Shown piece after piece: positions 24,619 through 32,568 of a stretch of DNA of 39,800 nt (position 1 is its first letter; every line of letters begins with the position of its first letter). Origin of the DNA: CAZFHP01 sp964519365 (GTDB taxonomy: Bacteria > Babelota > Babeliae > Babelales > RVW-14); NCBI GenBank assembly GCA_964519365.1, contig CAZFHP010000010.1, positions 1 through 39,800 on the forward strand, in the 5' to 3' direction. The notes beneath the pieces are model-generated. The model did no database searches and was not told the origin of the DNA. It worked only from the letters and a program-made list of their open reading frames with translations. Both the position numbers and the translations under genes were made by a program.

Positions 24619-24639
24619 TATCTAAAGCTAGAGTATAGT
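24610..24639 (+). promoter_or_regulatory. Candidate promoter of the His-rich mini-ORF
   Basis: TGTCAA (24610-24615), 18-bp spacer, TATAGT (24634-24639). The -35 box overlaps the palindrome. A start near 24646 would give a leader of about 32 nt before the ATG at 24678. Confidence 0.5.
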
Positions 24640-24677
24640 TTATGTATATGTTCAACCCTATTTTTAGGAGATCCGCC

Positions 24678-24872
24678 ATGAATAAGCGCATACAAAAAAG
24701 TTGCCCTTGCAACAGGTTGCTAGCCCCCGCGCTTTGCGTAAAAAAACGTCTATTCCCGCTTGTCGCCCAAAATAGCGATAACAACCAAATTATTTCTCAA
24801 ATTCTTTCTAGCACGTTCTGTGCTCAAATTTCCCACCATCATCACACTCATCATCTTCATCATACCCATTAA
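24678..24872 (+). CDS. Small protein with His-rich C-terminus
   Basis: A 64-residue peptide with a good ribosome site (AGGAG at 24666-24670, 7 nt before ATG). Seen: CPC near residue 9, further Cys at 20 and 48, many Lys/Arg in the first half, and a tail from residue 53 that is nine His in twelve residues (HHHHTHHLHHTH). No signal peptide or membrane segment. Two readings are possible: a metal-binding mini-protein (His/Cys ligands, repressor-type operator upstream), or a leader peptide whose His codons sense charged tRNA-His to control the downstream amino-acid importer at 25180. I do not recognise a family. The real ORF status rests on its promoter, operator and ribosome site. Confidence 0.55.
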   Translation: MNKRIQKSCPCNRLLAPALCVKKRLFPLVAQNSDNNQIISQILSSTFCAQISHHHHTHHLHHTH

Positions 24873-24952
24873 TTTTATTTTTTAATTTTTTGTTTTTTTA
24901 CGATTGTCATCTCTGAAACAAATTCATAACTGTTCGGAGTTTCAATTGCCTC

Positions 24953-25155
24953 GTATTTGTCTGAACCAAGATTTACATGATTGGTTGGATTTACAGGATA
25001 GATTTTCGTTATGATATTTGAACAAGTTAACAGCTTTCCTGATACAGGCAATAGCTTTACACCTGAGTTCTAACTATGATTTTTGTCGAACATGAAGAAC
25101 AAAAGCTAATCCTGCAAATCCTACCAATCATGTAAATCATGGTTCAGACAAATAC
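24953..25155. repeat. Fold-back (MITE-like) inverted-repeat element
   Basis: The outer arms, about 24953-25000 and 25105-25155, are inverted copies with only a few mismatches: GTATTTGTCTGAACCA... against ...TGGTTCAGACAAATAC, with TACATGATTGGT inside both. The inner parts are weaker inverted copies. The whole 203-bp unit would fold into one long hairpin. It encodes no protein. The wording GTCTGAACCA..GATTTACATGATT resembles short dispersed repeats seen in several bacterial phyla. It fills most of the 307-bp gap between the His-rich ORF and the ABC importer. Confidence 0.75.
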
Positions 25156-25179
25156 ACTCGTAATCTTAGGAGTATAACT

Positions 25180-26016
25180 ATGAAACAGTTTAGTATTTTT
25201 AAATTTTTATTAAGCACAGTAATACTTGCAATACTTACGGTTGTCGTTATAAAAAATCGTGCCAAAAAAACTATATCTAAACCCCAACTAACAGTCGGCA
25301 TGATGAGCGGGTGGGCGCCTTATATGGTCATAAACAAATCTGGCGATTATATAGGCTTTGATGTCGATGTTGCCCAAGAAATATCAAAACGTGTGGGCAA
25401 AGAACTTGTCATCAAAGACATGGGAAGTTTAGCCCCATTATTTTTGGCACTTAATCAAAACAAGATAGATTTGCTTTTTTCGGGCCTTGATATTACAACA
25501 CAGCGATCTAAAAAAATCGACATGGTCAGATATACAGGAGAAAATATCAAGAATTTATACTTGTTATTTTGGAATAAGATTCCAGCTGGGATTACGTGCT
25601 TACAAGACCTTGCAGGAAAACCAAACGCATGCGTATGCGTCGAACCGGGCTCATCAAGCGCAACGTTTATGGCACAAGAGCGATTCAAAAATATTACACA
25701 AAAGCCTGTTAATAGCGTTGTCGACATGATCATGGAGATCAAGTATGGCAAAAGCTTGGCTGCTATTTTAGAGCCACTTGTCGTTCAAGACTTACAAAAG
25801 AAAAATCCTGAAATTAAAACTCTCGAAGTTAAACTTCCTGAAGATTTTCAGATCTTGGGAATTGGCATCGGGATTAAGAAAAATAACACACGTATGCAAA
25901 AAGAAGTCACACAAATAGTTCAAAAGATAAAAAAAGACGGAACGCTACGCAAGTTTGAACAAAAATGGAACTTGCCAAGCGCACAAGAAATAAAAACATC
26001 AGGAGTCCAATCATGA
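25180..26016 (+). CDS. Polar amino-acid ABC transporter, substrate-binding protein
   Basis: A 278-residue family-3 solute-binding protein. Seen: N-terminal hydrophobic segment (about 8-25) with neither a lipobox Cys nor an obvious cleavage site, so it may stay anchored; then LTVGMMSGWAPYMVINKSGDYIGFDVDVAQEISKRVGK, FSGLDITTQRSKKIDMVRYT, and the C-terminal GIGIGIKKNN...VQKIKKDGTLRKFEQKW. The FDVDVA block and the 'D.....R....M' block are hallmarks of the Arg/His/Gln-type binding proteins. The exact amino acid cannot be read. AGGAG precedes the ATG. It overlaps the permease start by 4 nt, forming a complete importer operon. Confidence 0.88.
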   Translation: MKQFSIFKFLLSTVILAILTVVVIKNRAKKTISKPQLTVGMMSGWAPYMVINKSGDYIGFDVDVAQEISKRVGKELVIKDMGSLAPLFLALNQNKIDLLFSGLDITTQRSKKIDMVRYTGENIKNLYLLFWNKIPAGITCLQDLAGKPNACVCVEPGSSSATFMAQERFKNITQKPVNSVVDMIMEIKYGKSLAAILEPLVVQDLQKKNPEIKTLEVKLPEDFQILGIGIGIKKNNTRMQKEVTQIVQKIKKDGTLRKFEQKWNLPSAQEIKTSGVQS

Positions 26017-26684
26017 ACGGAACGTTAACACTTATTATCGAATCTCTGCCCCTTATGCTCAAAGGGGCCGGGGCTACTTTAACCATATGGCTCTTGGCTA
26101 CCCTTATTGCCCTTACAATTGGCACGTTATGGGGAATTTTAACATGCACACGCTTACGTGTACCCATAGTATCGAATCTAATCGATCGCATAACATTTGT
26201 GCTACGTGCAATACCTGTGTACGTTCAGATTTTAATTGTCTATTTCGTCTTGCCTGATTTGCTTGGGATTAATTTATCGCCACTATGTGCTGGCATCGTT
26301 GCTCTTGGCTTGTGCTCTGCTGGGTACACAGCACAAATTATACGCGGGGGAATTAATGCCGTAACACAGGGGCAATGGGAAGCAGCTTATGTTCTTGGTT
26401 TCGATNNNNNNNNNNCAGCGACACTAAGATCAATTATTTTACCTCAAATGTTACGCAACGCGATCTCTGCTCTGTCTGGAGAACTTGACCAGCTTTTAAA
26501 AAGCACTTCGTTACTTTCGACAATTGGTTTTTTAGAACTAACCCGGGTAGCCATGAATATTACGGCACAAGAGATGCAGCCTATTGCGATTTATCTTTCG
26601 ATAGCTGTGTTGTATTTGATTATGTCGTTGGGGCTTAATTGGACAAGAAATAAGCTCGAAAACAAATTTAGGAGTTCATCATGA
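26013..26684 (+). CDS. Polar amino-acid ABC transporter, permease (interrupted by an N gap)
   Basis: About 223 residues, HisM/HisQ/ArtQ type. Seen: N-terminal ATLTIWLLATLIALTIGTLWG, FVLRAIPVYVQILIVYFVLP, TAQIIRGGINAVTQGQWEAAYVLGF and, after the gap, ATLRSIILPQMLRNAISAL, the EAA loop that contacts the ATPase. Ten Ns (26406-26415) fall within this loop. Counting against the family consensus LG(x5)TLR...LPQ, two residues separate GFD from ATLR rather than four, so the gap is a placeholder and about 4 nt are really missing. I chose ATG 26013 (AGGAG upstream, ATGA overlap with the preceding stop). The stop overlaps the ATPase ATG by 4 nt. Confidence 0.88.
   Translation: MNGTLTLIIESLPLMLKGAGATLTIWLLATLIALTIGTLWGILTCTRLRVPIVSNLIDRITFVLRAIPVYVQILIVYFVLPDLLGINLSPLCAGIVALGLCSAGYTAQIIRGGINAVTQGQWEAAYVLGFDXXXXATLRSIILPQMLRNAISALSGELDQLLKSTSLLSTIGFLELTRVAMNITAQEMQPIAIYLSIAVLYLIMSLGLNWTRNKLENKFRSSS
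26406..26415. other. Assembly gap (10 N)
   Basis: Ten Ns inside the conserved EAA loop of the permease. The reading frame happens to remain open across it. Family alignment suggests the true missing length is about 4 nt. Confidence 0.98.
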
Positions 26685-27403
26685 TCACAGGGAAAAATAT
26701 ATCGTTAAAAATCGAAAACAAAACAATATTAGATAATCTTTCGTTCAAGATTATCAAAAACAGAACAACTATTTTTATTGGCAAAAGTGGCTCTGGCAAA
26801 ACGACTATACTTAAATGTCTAGCAAATCTAAACAATAATTATACGGGCACAATCACTTTAAACAATGGGATACAAGAAAAAAATCTCAAGCAATTATCAA
26901 CTCAAGAACGAGTTCGTTCTGTTGGCCTTGTCTGCCAACAGTTTAATTTGTTCCCACACATGACCGTGCTTGAAAATTGCATACGCCCCATGTTAAACGC
27001 GTTAAACATATCACAAGAAGAAGCTACAGAACAAGCCCTGAAGATACTAGCATCTCTTGATATTGCTTCAAAAAAAAATAGTTACCCAGGCAAACTTTCA
27101 GGAGGGCAACAGCAACGAGTTGCTATCGCTCGAGCACTTTGTTTAGAACCAAAAGTACTTTTGTTTGACGAACCAACATCGGCACTTGATCCACAAACAA
27201 TACAATCGTTTGTAAAGATTTTAAAAACGCTCCAGGCAAAAAATATTACGCTCGTAATTACAAGCCACGACATGAGTTTTGTAAAAAATATTCTTGACCG
27301 TGTGTACTTTATAGAAAATGGGCAAATTACTGATACATTTGATGCACAAAAAAATACACTTAAAGAAAATAGCAAAATTGGGAATTTCCTAACTCATAGG
27401 TAA
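26681..27403 (+). CDS. Polar amino-acid ABC transporter, ATPase
   Basis: A 240-residue ABC ATPase of the ArtP/HisP/GlnQ group. Seen: Walker A GKSGSGKTTILK, Q-loop VCQQFNLFPHMTVLEN, signature LSGGQQQRVAIARAL, Walker B LLFDEPTSALDP, and H-loop TSHD. 'FNLFPHMTVLEN' is characteristic of polar amino-acid importers. It energises the permease and binding protein encoded just upstream. The ATG lies in an ATGA overlap with the permease stop. Downstream are 66 bp with no convincing terminator before the convergent GNAT-like gene. Confidence 0.92.
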   Translation: MITGKNISLKIENKTILDNLSFKIIKNRTTIFIGKSGSGKTTILKCLANLNNNYTGTITLNNGIQEKNLKQLSTQERVRSVGLVCQQFNLFPHMTVLENCIRPMLNALNISQEEATEQALKILASLDIASKKNSYPGKLSGGQQQRVAIARALCLEPKVLLFDEPTSALDPQTIQSFVKILKTLQAKNITLVITSHDMSFVKNILDRVYFIENGQITDTFDAQKNTLKENSKIGNFLTHR

Positions 27404-27469
27404 TAAGCGAGGAAGAGATCCAACACTGGAGCTTCTTGGAAGGGAGGACTTTAATTTCTTGTTAAATTT

Positions 27470-28195
27470 TTAGCCTTCTTGAAACAAACTATACCCCAAA
27501 ATATCGGAAGCCCGCCCCTCGCGTTTATACATTTGATGATGAACCGTAATTGTCTCAGGAATCTCTTTTCCCAATAGTACTCGGACCCATCTAATAATAT
27601 AAGCAAATGAACGAACATATATAAGATTGTCCCAACGAACATCATCACAAAAAAAATAAACCAAGTTCGCCCCACTTGTGCGAATACGCTTAACAACTTG
27701 CACCGCAATGTTTTGAAACGCCATTTTGTAAAACAAATTTTTAAATTGATGAAAATAATATCTACGATCAATATACGATTGCCCATAGTAGATATAAATT
27801 TGACCTAGAGGCATTGTACTCCATCTATTTCGAGGCTTCCAATAAAACTTGTTTCTTGCCACGTTAAAAATATTCTGACTTTGTAATCGATAAGATCTTG
27901 ATTCATTACCAAAGCCATCATCTACAAAATTTTCTTGTTCTGCAAAAGGCTTATCCGTCAAAAAAATCTCCTGACAAAAAACAATTTTGCCACGATTTTC
28001 TACAACAAAAAAATTCCCTGCTAGAACAGAATCTCTTACGGCGTTTTGAGCTTCTTTTGCAACATAGCCTCCCTCAGGATATTTTAATCTACAAATCCTT
28101 GCAAAGTCACTCAACTTTGATCGTCTATACGTTTGATGAGCAAAACATGTAAACGATACAAAAACTGTAAAAAATAAAACTATTTTGATTTTCAT
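27470..28195 (-). CDS. Exported GNAT-fold-like protein, copy A
   Basis: A 241-residue protein from ATG 28195, the start that lies in an ATGA overlap with the paralogue upstream and directly begins a signal peptide (cleavage after CFA near residue 18). Seen: YRRSKLSDFARICRL, NFFVVENRGKIVFCQEIFL, and IYIYYGQSYIDRRYYFHQFKNLFYKMAFQNIAVQVV, whose order matches the start, beta4 and motif A of GNAT acetyltransferases (R.....D...I..L; F.V....g.ivg; y.yg.SYvdP.yR...). The usual RxxGxG/A acetyl-CoA loop is not intact, so activity is uncertain. An in-frame ATG at 28210 would only add five residues. Function inferred weakly. Confidence 0.5.
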   Translation of the reverse strand: MKIKIVLFFTVFVSFTCFAHQTYRRSKLSDFARICRLKYPEGGYVAKEAQNAVRDSVLAGNFFVVENRGKIVFCQEIFLTDKPFAEQENFVDDGFGNESRSYRLQSQNIFNVARNKFYWKPRNRWSTMPLGQIYIYYGQSYIDRRYYFHQFKNLFYKMAFQNIAVQVVKRIRTSGANLVYFFCDDVRWDNLIYVRSFAYIIRWVRVLLGKEIPETITVHHQMYKREGRASDILGYSLFQEG

Positions 28196-29046
28196 ATTTT
28201 CAACTTCCATAAAAGAACTGTTTGCAATTTACTATTCTGCGTATAATACGTAGAAATTAACTTTTCTGACTCTTGTCCAAATGCCTCTTGTACATGCTTA
28301 ATGACATACGTAAATCGTCGAGTCATAGACTCATGCTCTGTTATATCATCTTCTGAGTCATAAAAAAAATACATAAAGTGTGAAAACTTCCCAAGGCCTC
28401 GCCTTTGTGCCCGCTTCTGTTTTACTCGAAACATAACTCTTTCAGCCATTGCTTTTAAAGCTCGCTTTTGGAAAAAACTTTTTAATCGAAACTTATGAGC
28501 ATACGCAGGGTCTTCATAACTATCCCCACAATAGACATAACTCTGATTATCATAAATCTCCCAGATATTACGAACCCTTTGACTCCAATAAACACTATCT
28601 TCTTGCCAAACAATCTTGTTCGCATAAATGTTAAAAATATTACTATTCTCAAGCAAGCCCGCTCCTGATGCTATTATTTTACGTTTCTCTTTTCTTCGAT
28701 TTTCTTTCTTAAACCAACTTTTCAAATAATTTATTTTCCCAGGGGTTTCAACAGAAAAAATTCGCCTGCACAATGCAACTTTATGCTTACGAGTATCATA
28801 AGCAACAAAGAACTCTCCACTCTCGGCCATATTGATAAAGCTAACTACATTACGTCTTTCAAGCTCCTCATGTTTTTCAAGTTCTGTTCGTTTGTAAAGA
28901 AGAACAATATCAAGCCAGTCGCTTTTAACCGATCGCCGAAACTCTATGTTAGGATACGGCCGGGCACCCAAATCACCGATAAGAAAAAAACAAAATATAC
29001 TTATTTTACAGATACTTTGAAGAATAAAGCGAATATTTCTTTTCAT
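28192..29046 (-). CDS. Exported GNAT-fold-like protein, copy B
   Basis: A 284-residue paralogue of copy A; ATG 29046 starts a signal peptide ending near LGA. Seen: IEFRRSVKSDWLDIVLL, EFFVAYDTRKHKVALCRRIF and SYVYCGDSYEDPAYAHKFRLKSFFQKRALKAMAERV, resembling GNAT beta-strands and motif A, with the glycine-rich pyrophosphate loop degraded. The two proteins share NIFN (residues NSNIFNIYANKI here and SQNIFNVARNKF in A) and the spacing of the later helices, so they are duplicates. A Lys/Arg-rich middle (KENRRKEKRK) is specific to this copy. Acetyltransferase activity is a guess; a GNAT-like fold of other function is as likely. It begins a two-gene leftward unit. Confidence 0.5.
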   Translation of the reverse strand: MKRNIRFILQSICKISIFCFFLIGDLGARPYPNIEFRRSVKSDWLDIVLLYKRTELEKHEELERRNVVSFINMAESGEFFVAYDTRKHKVALCRRIFSVETPGKINYLKSWFKKENRRKEKRKIIASGAGLLENSNIFNIYANKIVWQEDSVYWSQRVRNIWEIYDNQSYVYCGDSYEDPAYAHKFRLKSFFQKRALKAMAERVMFRVKQKRAQRRGLGKFSHFMYFFYDSEDDITEHESMTRRFTYVIKHVQEAFGQESEKLISTYYTQNSKLQTVLLWKLKI

Positions 29047-29128
29047 GCAACCAATCAATCTTTCAAGTTGTTTATATTTTATATACTATCGTAGGGCGTA
29101 TTATAGCATGAAAAACAAAAGAATCTAC

Positions 29129-30820
29129 TTAAGCTCTATTCTTAACAATAAAGAACTCGCCTTTTCCATAATCCCATGTCACAAACAATGGATCATGTTT
29201 AAGATATTTAGGCTCAAGCGTAATTGCTTGCGAAATATTTTTTTGAGTTTTATTCTTTTGCCCAGAAAACCAAATTTTTTCTTGATCTAAAGACGTTAAC
29301 CTAACCCCGTTTTTTATACGAGTAGCTTGAACATAATTTTTATCAAAAACGGGATGATCTAAGTAGCTATTTTTCCCAGAAAGACACATCTTTGAACCCA
29401 ATTGATAAACGGGATAAGAATTATCGCCAGAAAACATCCAGACAGCTTGTGCGGTACCCATCGCAAACCAATGCCCCGGCAGGCCAACAAAACAAAGTGC
29501 TCTATTTTTTACATCGTCTTGAGCTAATAATTTACTAAAAGCATGTGTCACCCCGCCAAAAACTGCTTCGCGTTCTTTTAATTTCTGGGTTAAAAAAAAG
29601 ATATTACATGCAATAAGCACACATGCCAGGGGCACGACTATTTTAGACGTACGAGCATGTTTATTTTTTTGATAAGAACTTATACCAATAAGAATTAGCA
29701 TAATAAAAAACGGGATCGCCATATAAATATATCTGGGCTGATAATGCATAAGCAGGGCTGGCCAGCTAAAGATACCTACACTTAGGGCAAAAAAAAGCAT
29801 GGACTGTTTCTTATTGCTTTTGATAAACAACCAAAGCAACGCAAAACATATAAACATAATAAGCGAGCCCTTGATTATTTGGTTGTTTTGTGGGAGCCAG
29901 GAAAGCCCAATCATATCTGAAACATATGTTACAAAATCAAGAACACGCGCTTTCTGGCGTGCAATAAAAGAAGCCCATGTGGGTTCAAATGTTAACACAC
30001 TCGTATTATTATTTATGGGAAAGATTGACAAGCGAGCAAACAAATATCCAAAACAAACAAACCAATATCCCAACGATACAGTAATGCTTGATAAGATATG
30101 AGATGTCATAGATTTAATGGTACTCGTGGGGTTAACTGCACGATTCATAAATTTTGTGTACAAATATGTTGCACCTATTACCCAGACAGGCAAAAGAATG
30201 CTTGCTTCTTTGAGAAAAAGATTACTCGCAAACAATAAACACGACACGATATAATATTTAAGTTCTTTTGTGTCTAAATATTTTTTTAACGCAAGTATAA
30301 GCAGAAGTAAAACACACAATTCGATATAATACGTTTGAGCACTTACCCACCCAATCCAGTTCCATAAACTTGGATGAAAAGCAAAAAAACTCGCGCCTAA
30401 AAATGCGATACTCAATGGCACAAACAACGAGAAAATAGTAAACAAAAGAACAGAATTAATCCCATGAAACATAATCGTCACAAGAAAAAAACCATACGGT
30501 TTTATGCCAAAAATACAATACTGAAGATAATAATAGATAAACGACATTGGCCGATATAAGCCGCCAAAAAATCCTTGATCGTTATCTACGACATTTGATG
30601 GCGTATAAAACGCTTCAATTTTTCCTTCATAAAAAAGACGTAAAACATCACGAAACGAACCAAATATACTATGGTAAATATTCCCAAAGTCGTCTGTCTT
30701 AAAACCCCATTTTACGTAGGGGATCCCAAGAGAAACAAAAACTAAAACGAACAGTATAATCGATAATAACCATCGAGTGTGTTTTGCTTCTTTACATACT
30801 TTCTTTATGGCTTTGCTCAC
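29129..30820 (-). CDS. Polytopic GT-C-like membrane protein
   Basis: A 563-residue protein with about ten to twelve hydrophobic helices. Seen: first helix LLSIILFVLVFVSLGIPYV, then a large loop beginning WGFKTDDFGNIYHSIFG. Paired acids (D-D) in the first periplasmic loop are typical of GT-C glycosyltransferases that use polyprenyl-phosphate sugars (PMT, ArnT, Wzy-like). The C-terminal part after GIFSWPALLMHYQPRYIYMAIPFF is a periplasmic tail. Which glycan it builds is not visible. Its start overlaps the 3' end of the GtrB-type gene by 29 nt, supporting a working pair in which GtrB charges the lipid and this protein transfers the sugar. Confidence 0.6.
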   Translation of the reverse strand: MSKAIKKVCKEAKHTRWLLSIILFVLVFVSLGIPYVKWGFKTDDFGNIYHSIFGSFRDVLRLFYEGKIEAFYTPSNVVDNDQGFFGGLYRPMSFIYYYLQYCIFGIKPYGFFLVTIMFHGINSVLLFTIFSLFVPLSIAFLGASFFAFHPSLWNWIGWVSAQTYYIELCVLLLLILALKKYLDTKELKYYIVSCLLFASNLFLKEASILLPVWVIGATYLYTKFMNRAVNPTSTIKSMTSHILSSITVSLGYWFVCFGYLFARLSIFPINNNTSVLTFEPTWASFIARQKARVLDFVTYVSDMIGLSWLPQNNQIIKGSLIMFICFALLWLFIKSNKKQSMLFFALSVGIFSWPALLMHYQPRYIYMAIPFFIMLILIGISSYQKNKHARTSKIVVPLACVLIACNIFFLTQKLKEREAVFGGVTHAFSKLLAQDDVKNRALCFVGLPGHWFAMGTAQAVWMFSGDNSYPVYQLGSKMCLSGKNSYLDHPVFDKNYVQATRIKNGVRLTSLDQEKIWFSGQKNKTQKNISQAITLEPKYLKHDPLFVTWDYGKGEFFIVKNRA

Positions 30821-31820
30821 GAGTATTACTCCCTCTCTTTTCTATTTTTTCTGCAGCCCGTATCTCGTCTGTTTCATACGTATTAAAATTAACTTTCTCA
30901 TCAATTAAAAAAACAGGCCGCTGTTTTACTTCTTGAAAAATCTTGCCAATATACAAGCCTAAAATACTCAAACAAAAAAGAACAGTCGCAGACAAAAACA
31001 ACATGCTCATAATCAGCGATGTCCAACCAGTCATAACGACTAACCCAAACATGCGCATAGAAAAAGCTATAAACAGCCCCACAAAACAAAACCCTATGAT
31101 AAAAAGCGAAAGAAATAATATCACATAAATTGGCACAATAGAAAACGAAATAATATTTTCCAGTGCAAAAATAGCAAGCTTCGAATAATTATATTTTGTC
31201 TTGCCAGCCCCCCTACTTCTACGAATAAATGGTACAGACTTTTTTTTAAGTCCAGACCAATAGATTAACCCGCGAACAAAAATCTCTCGTTCTGGCATTT
31301 GCTTAATGCAATTTAGTGCCTTTTTGCTTAACAAACAAAAGTCCCCAACATCTCGAGGCAAATCAACCTGTGTAAGAAATTTAAATACGGGGTAAAAAAT
31401 TTTCGACGTTAACTTTTTAAGCCATGTTTCGTTAAGACGCTTTGTTCTTCGAGCATAAACAATATGATTGCCGTTAAGATATTCTCGTTCAAATTCATTG
31501 ATAAGTTCTGGGGGATCTTGCCGGTCAGCATCTATTAATACTACAGCATCGCCTTGAGCATGCATAATACCCGCATACGTCGCCTTTTCATGTCCGTAGT
31601 TTCGCGTAAACGAAATAACTTTAACGTTTTTGTCTTTACGAGCCAACGTTTTAACAATATTTAACGAATTATCATAGCTCCCATCGTTCACCATAATAAT
31701 TTCATACGCATTAAACGCCTTAAGAGACGTAAGAACAGGAGCAAGCTCTTGATAAAGCGCTTCAAGATTTCCTTCTTCGTTATATAAAGGCACAACAACT
31801 GACAATAATTTTTTTCCCAT
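30792..31820 (-). CDS. Polyprenyl-phosphate glycosyltransferase (GtrB/ArnC/DPM1-type GT2)
   Basis: A 342-residue GT2 enzyme. Seen: LSVVVPLYNEEGNLEALYQEL, IIMVNDGSYDNSL, VISFTRNYGHEKATYAGI, the metal-binding VVLIDADRQDPPELI, and two C-terminal transmembrane helices (IVPIYVILFLSLFIIGFC and SLIMSMLFLSATVLFCLSILGLYIG) ending LYIGKIFQEVKQRP. This is the full GtrB/ArnC layout: transfer of a sugar from UDP- or GDP-sugar to undecaprenyl phosphate on the cytoplasmic face. GGAGAAAGAG precedes the ATG. It lies between two multispan glycosyltransferase-like genes, consistent with an envelope-glycan or glycoprotein pathway. Confidence 0.88.
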   Translation of the reverse strand: MGKKLLSVVVPLYNEEGNLEALYQELAPVLTSLKAFNAYEIIMVNDGSYDNSLNIVKTLARKDKNVKVISFTRNYGHEKATYAGIMHAQGDAVVLIDADRQDPPELINEFEREYLNGNHIVYARRTKRLNETWLKKLTSKIFYPVFKFLTQVDLPRDVGDFCLLSKKALNCIKQMPEREIFVRGLIYWSGLKKKSVPFIRRSRGAGKTKYNYSKLAIFALENIISFSIVPIYVILFLSLFIIGFCFVGLFIAFSMRMFGLVVMTGWTSLIMSMLFLSATVLFCLSILGLYIGKIFQEVKQRPVFLIDEKVNFNTYETDEIRAAEKIEKRGSNTREQSHKESM

Positions 31821-31841
31821 GCTCTTTCTCCAACTATTTAT

Positions 31842-32447
31842 TTAGCGATTTTCTTGCAAGTAAAACCCCGAACTCATATTATTTTTATCTCTTAAAGCAA
31901 GCCTGGCTTCCAAATATGGCGAACATGGTAACGGAGCATTCCACAGTTTACCATCAAATTGACCATTAATCTTATTATTCGAAGCATAAATAAGAAGTCC
32001 AGAATTTGTTACAAATTTTCGCAACGGAGCCTTAGGTATTTGATAAAAGCCATCGATTACTTCTGGCACCCAGCCCCGCGCAAGCATATAAAAATATCGG
32101 TTATCTGTTTGCAGATATAAGCTACTAAAAGCTTCTTGAATATTTTTTTCACGTAAAATTTTTCGAACAAAATTACCTTTGCCACCAAGAAGAACAAAAC
32201 ACAAAAATAACGTAGGCACTAAGACTGGGAGCACTTTGACAAGAAAACGCTTAAAAAACAAATATGGCATAACAGCAACCGTTAAACTACTTGATCCTAA
32301 AATCAAAAAAGTAGACCCCGCAAACCGTGGGTCTGGGGCCATTATAAACCAATAGACCAAAGCCAGTACAGGGACAAGCAAAAATAATCGCGCCCCCATA
32401 ATTATCTTTTTTTTCTTGTGACAAAAAAAGATAATGGTCAGGCTTAA
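31842..32447 (-). CDS. C-terminal part of a GT-C-like membrane protein (gene split by assembly artefact)
   Basis: About 200 codons that continue the gene at 32569-33831. Seen: LSLTIIFFCHKKKKIIMGARLF and further helices (LLVPVLALVYWFIMAPDPRF, LTVAVMPYLFF, VLVPTLFLCFVLLGG), then a soluble tail ending YLQENR. The peptide LSLTIIF is encoded here and again at 32565-32586, showing where the two parts should be joined. The nominal start at 32483 belongs to an inverted copy and is not real. Restored, the whole protein would be about 616 residues. Confidence 0.75.
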   Translation of the reverse strand, partial: LSLTIIFFCHKKKKIIMGARLFLLVPVLALVYWFIMAPDPRFAGSTFLILGSSSLTVAVMPYLFFKRFLVKVLPVLVPTLFLCFVLLGGKGNFVRKILREKNIQEAFSSLYLQTDNRYFYMLARGWVPEVIDGFYQIPKAPLRKFVTNSGLLIYASNNKINGQFDGKLWNAPLPCSPYLEARLALRDKNNMSSGFYLQENR

Positions 32448-32564
32448 NNNNNNNNNNGTGCTTGGTTTTGGCCCTTGGTACATAAGATATCACTTACGTC
32501 GAATTTTTTGATTCCTGTGTTAATTGCTTTATTATGCCTGACCATTATCTTTTTTTGTCACAAG
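32448..32564. other. Assembly gap plus spurious inverted copy (fold-back join)
   Basis: Ten Ns (32448-32457) followed by 32458-32556, which is an inverted copy, with about seven mismatches, of 32565 to about 32665, around an 8-nt loop GTCACAAG. The natural sequence at the join is itself a hairpin (a run ATTATC-T7 facing A8-GATAAT around the same loop in the opposite sense), a plausible site for template switching. Removing 32448-32564 joins the two parts of one open gene, which supports an artefact. Confidence 0.8.
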
Positions 32565-32568
32565 AAAA

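Noticed and set aside
27404..27469. Bidirectional terminator between the ABC ATPase and GNAT-like genes
   Set aside because: Only a weak, interrupted stem is present and no T run follows on either strand.
32287..32493. Separate small genes around the second N gap on both strands
   Set aside because: They are products of the fold-back artefact and the N run.
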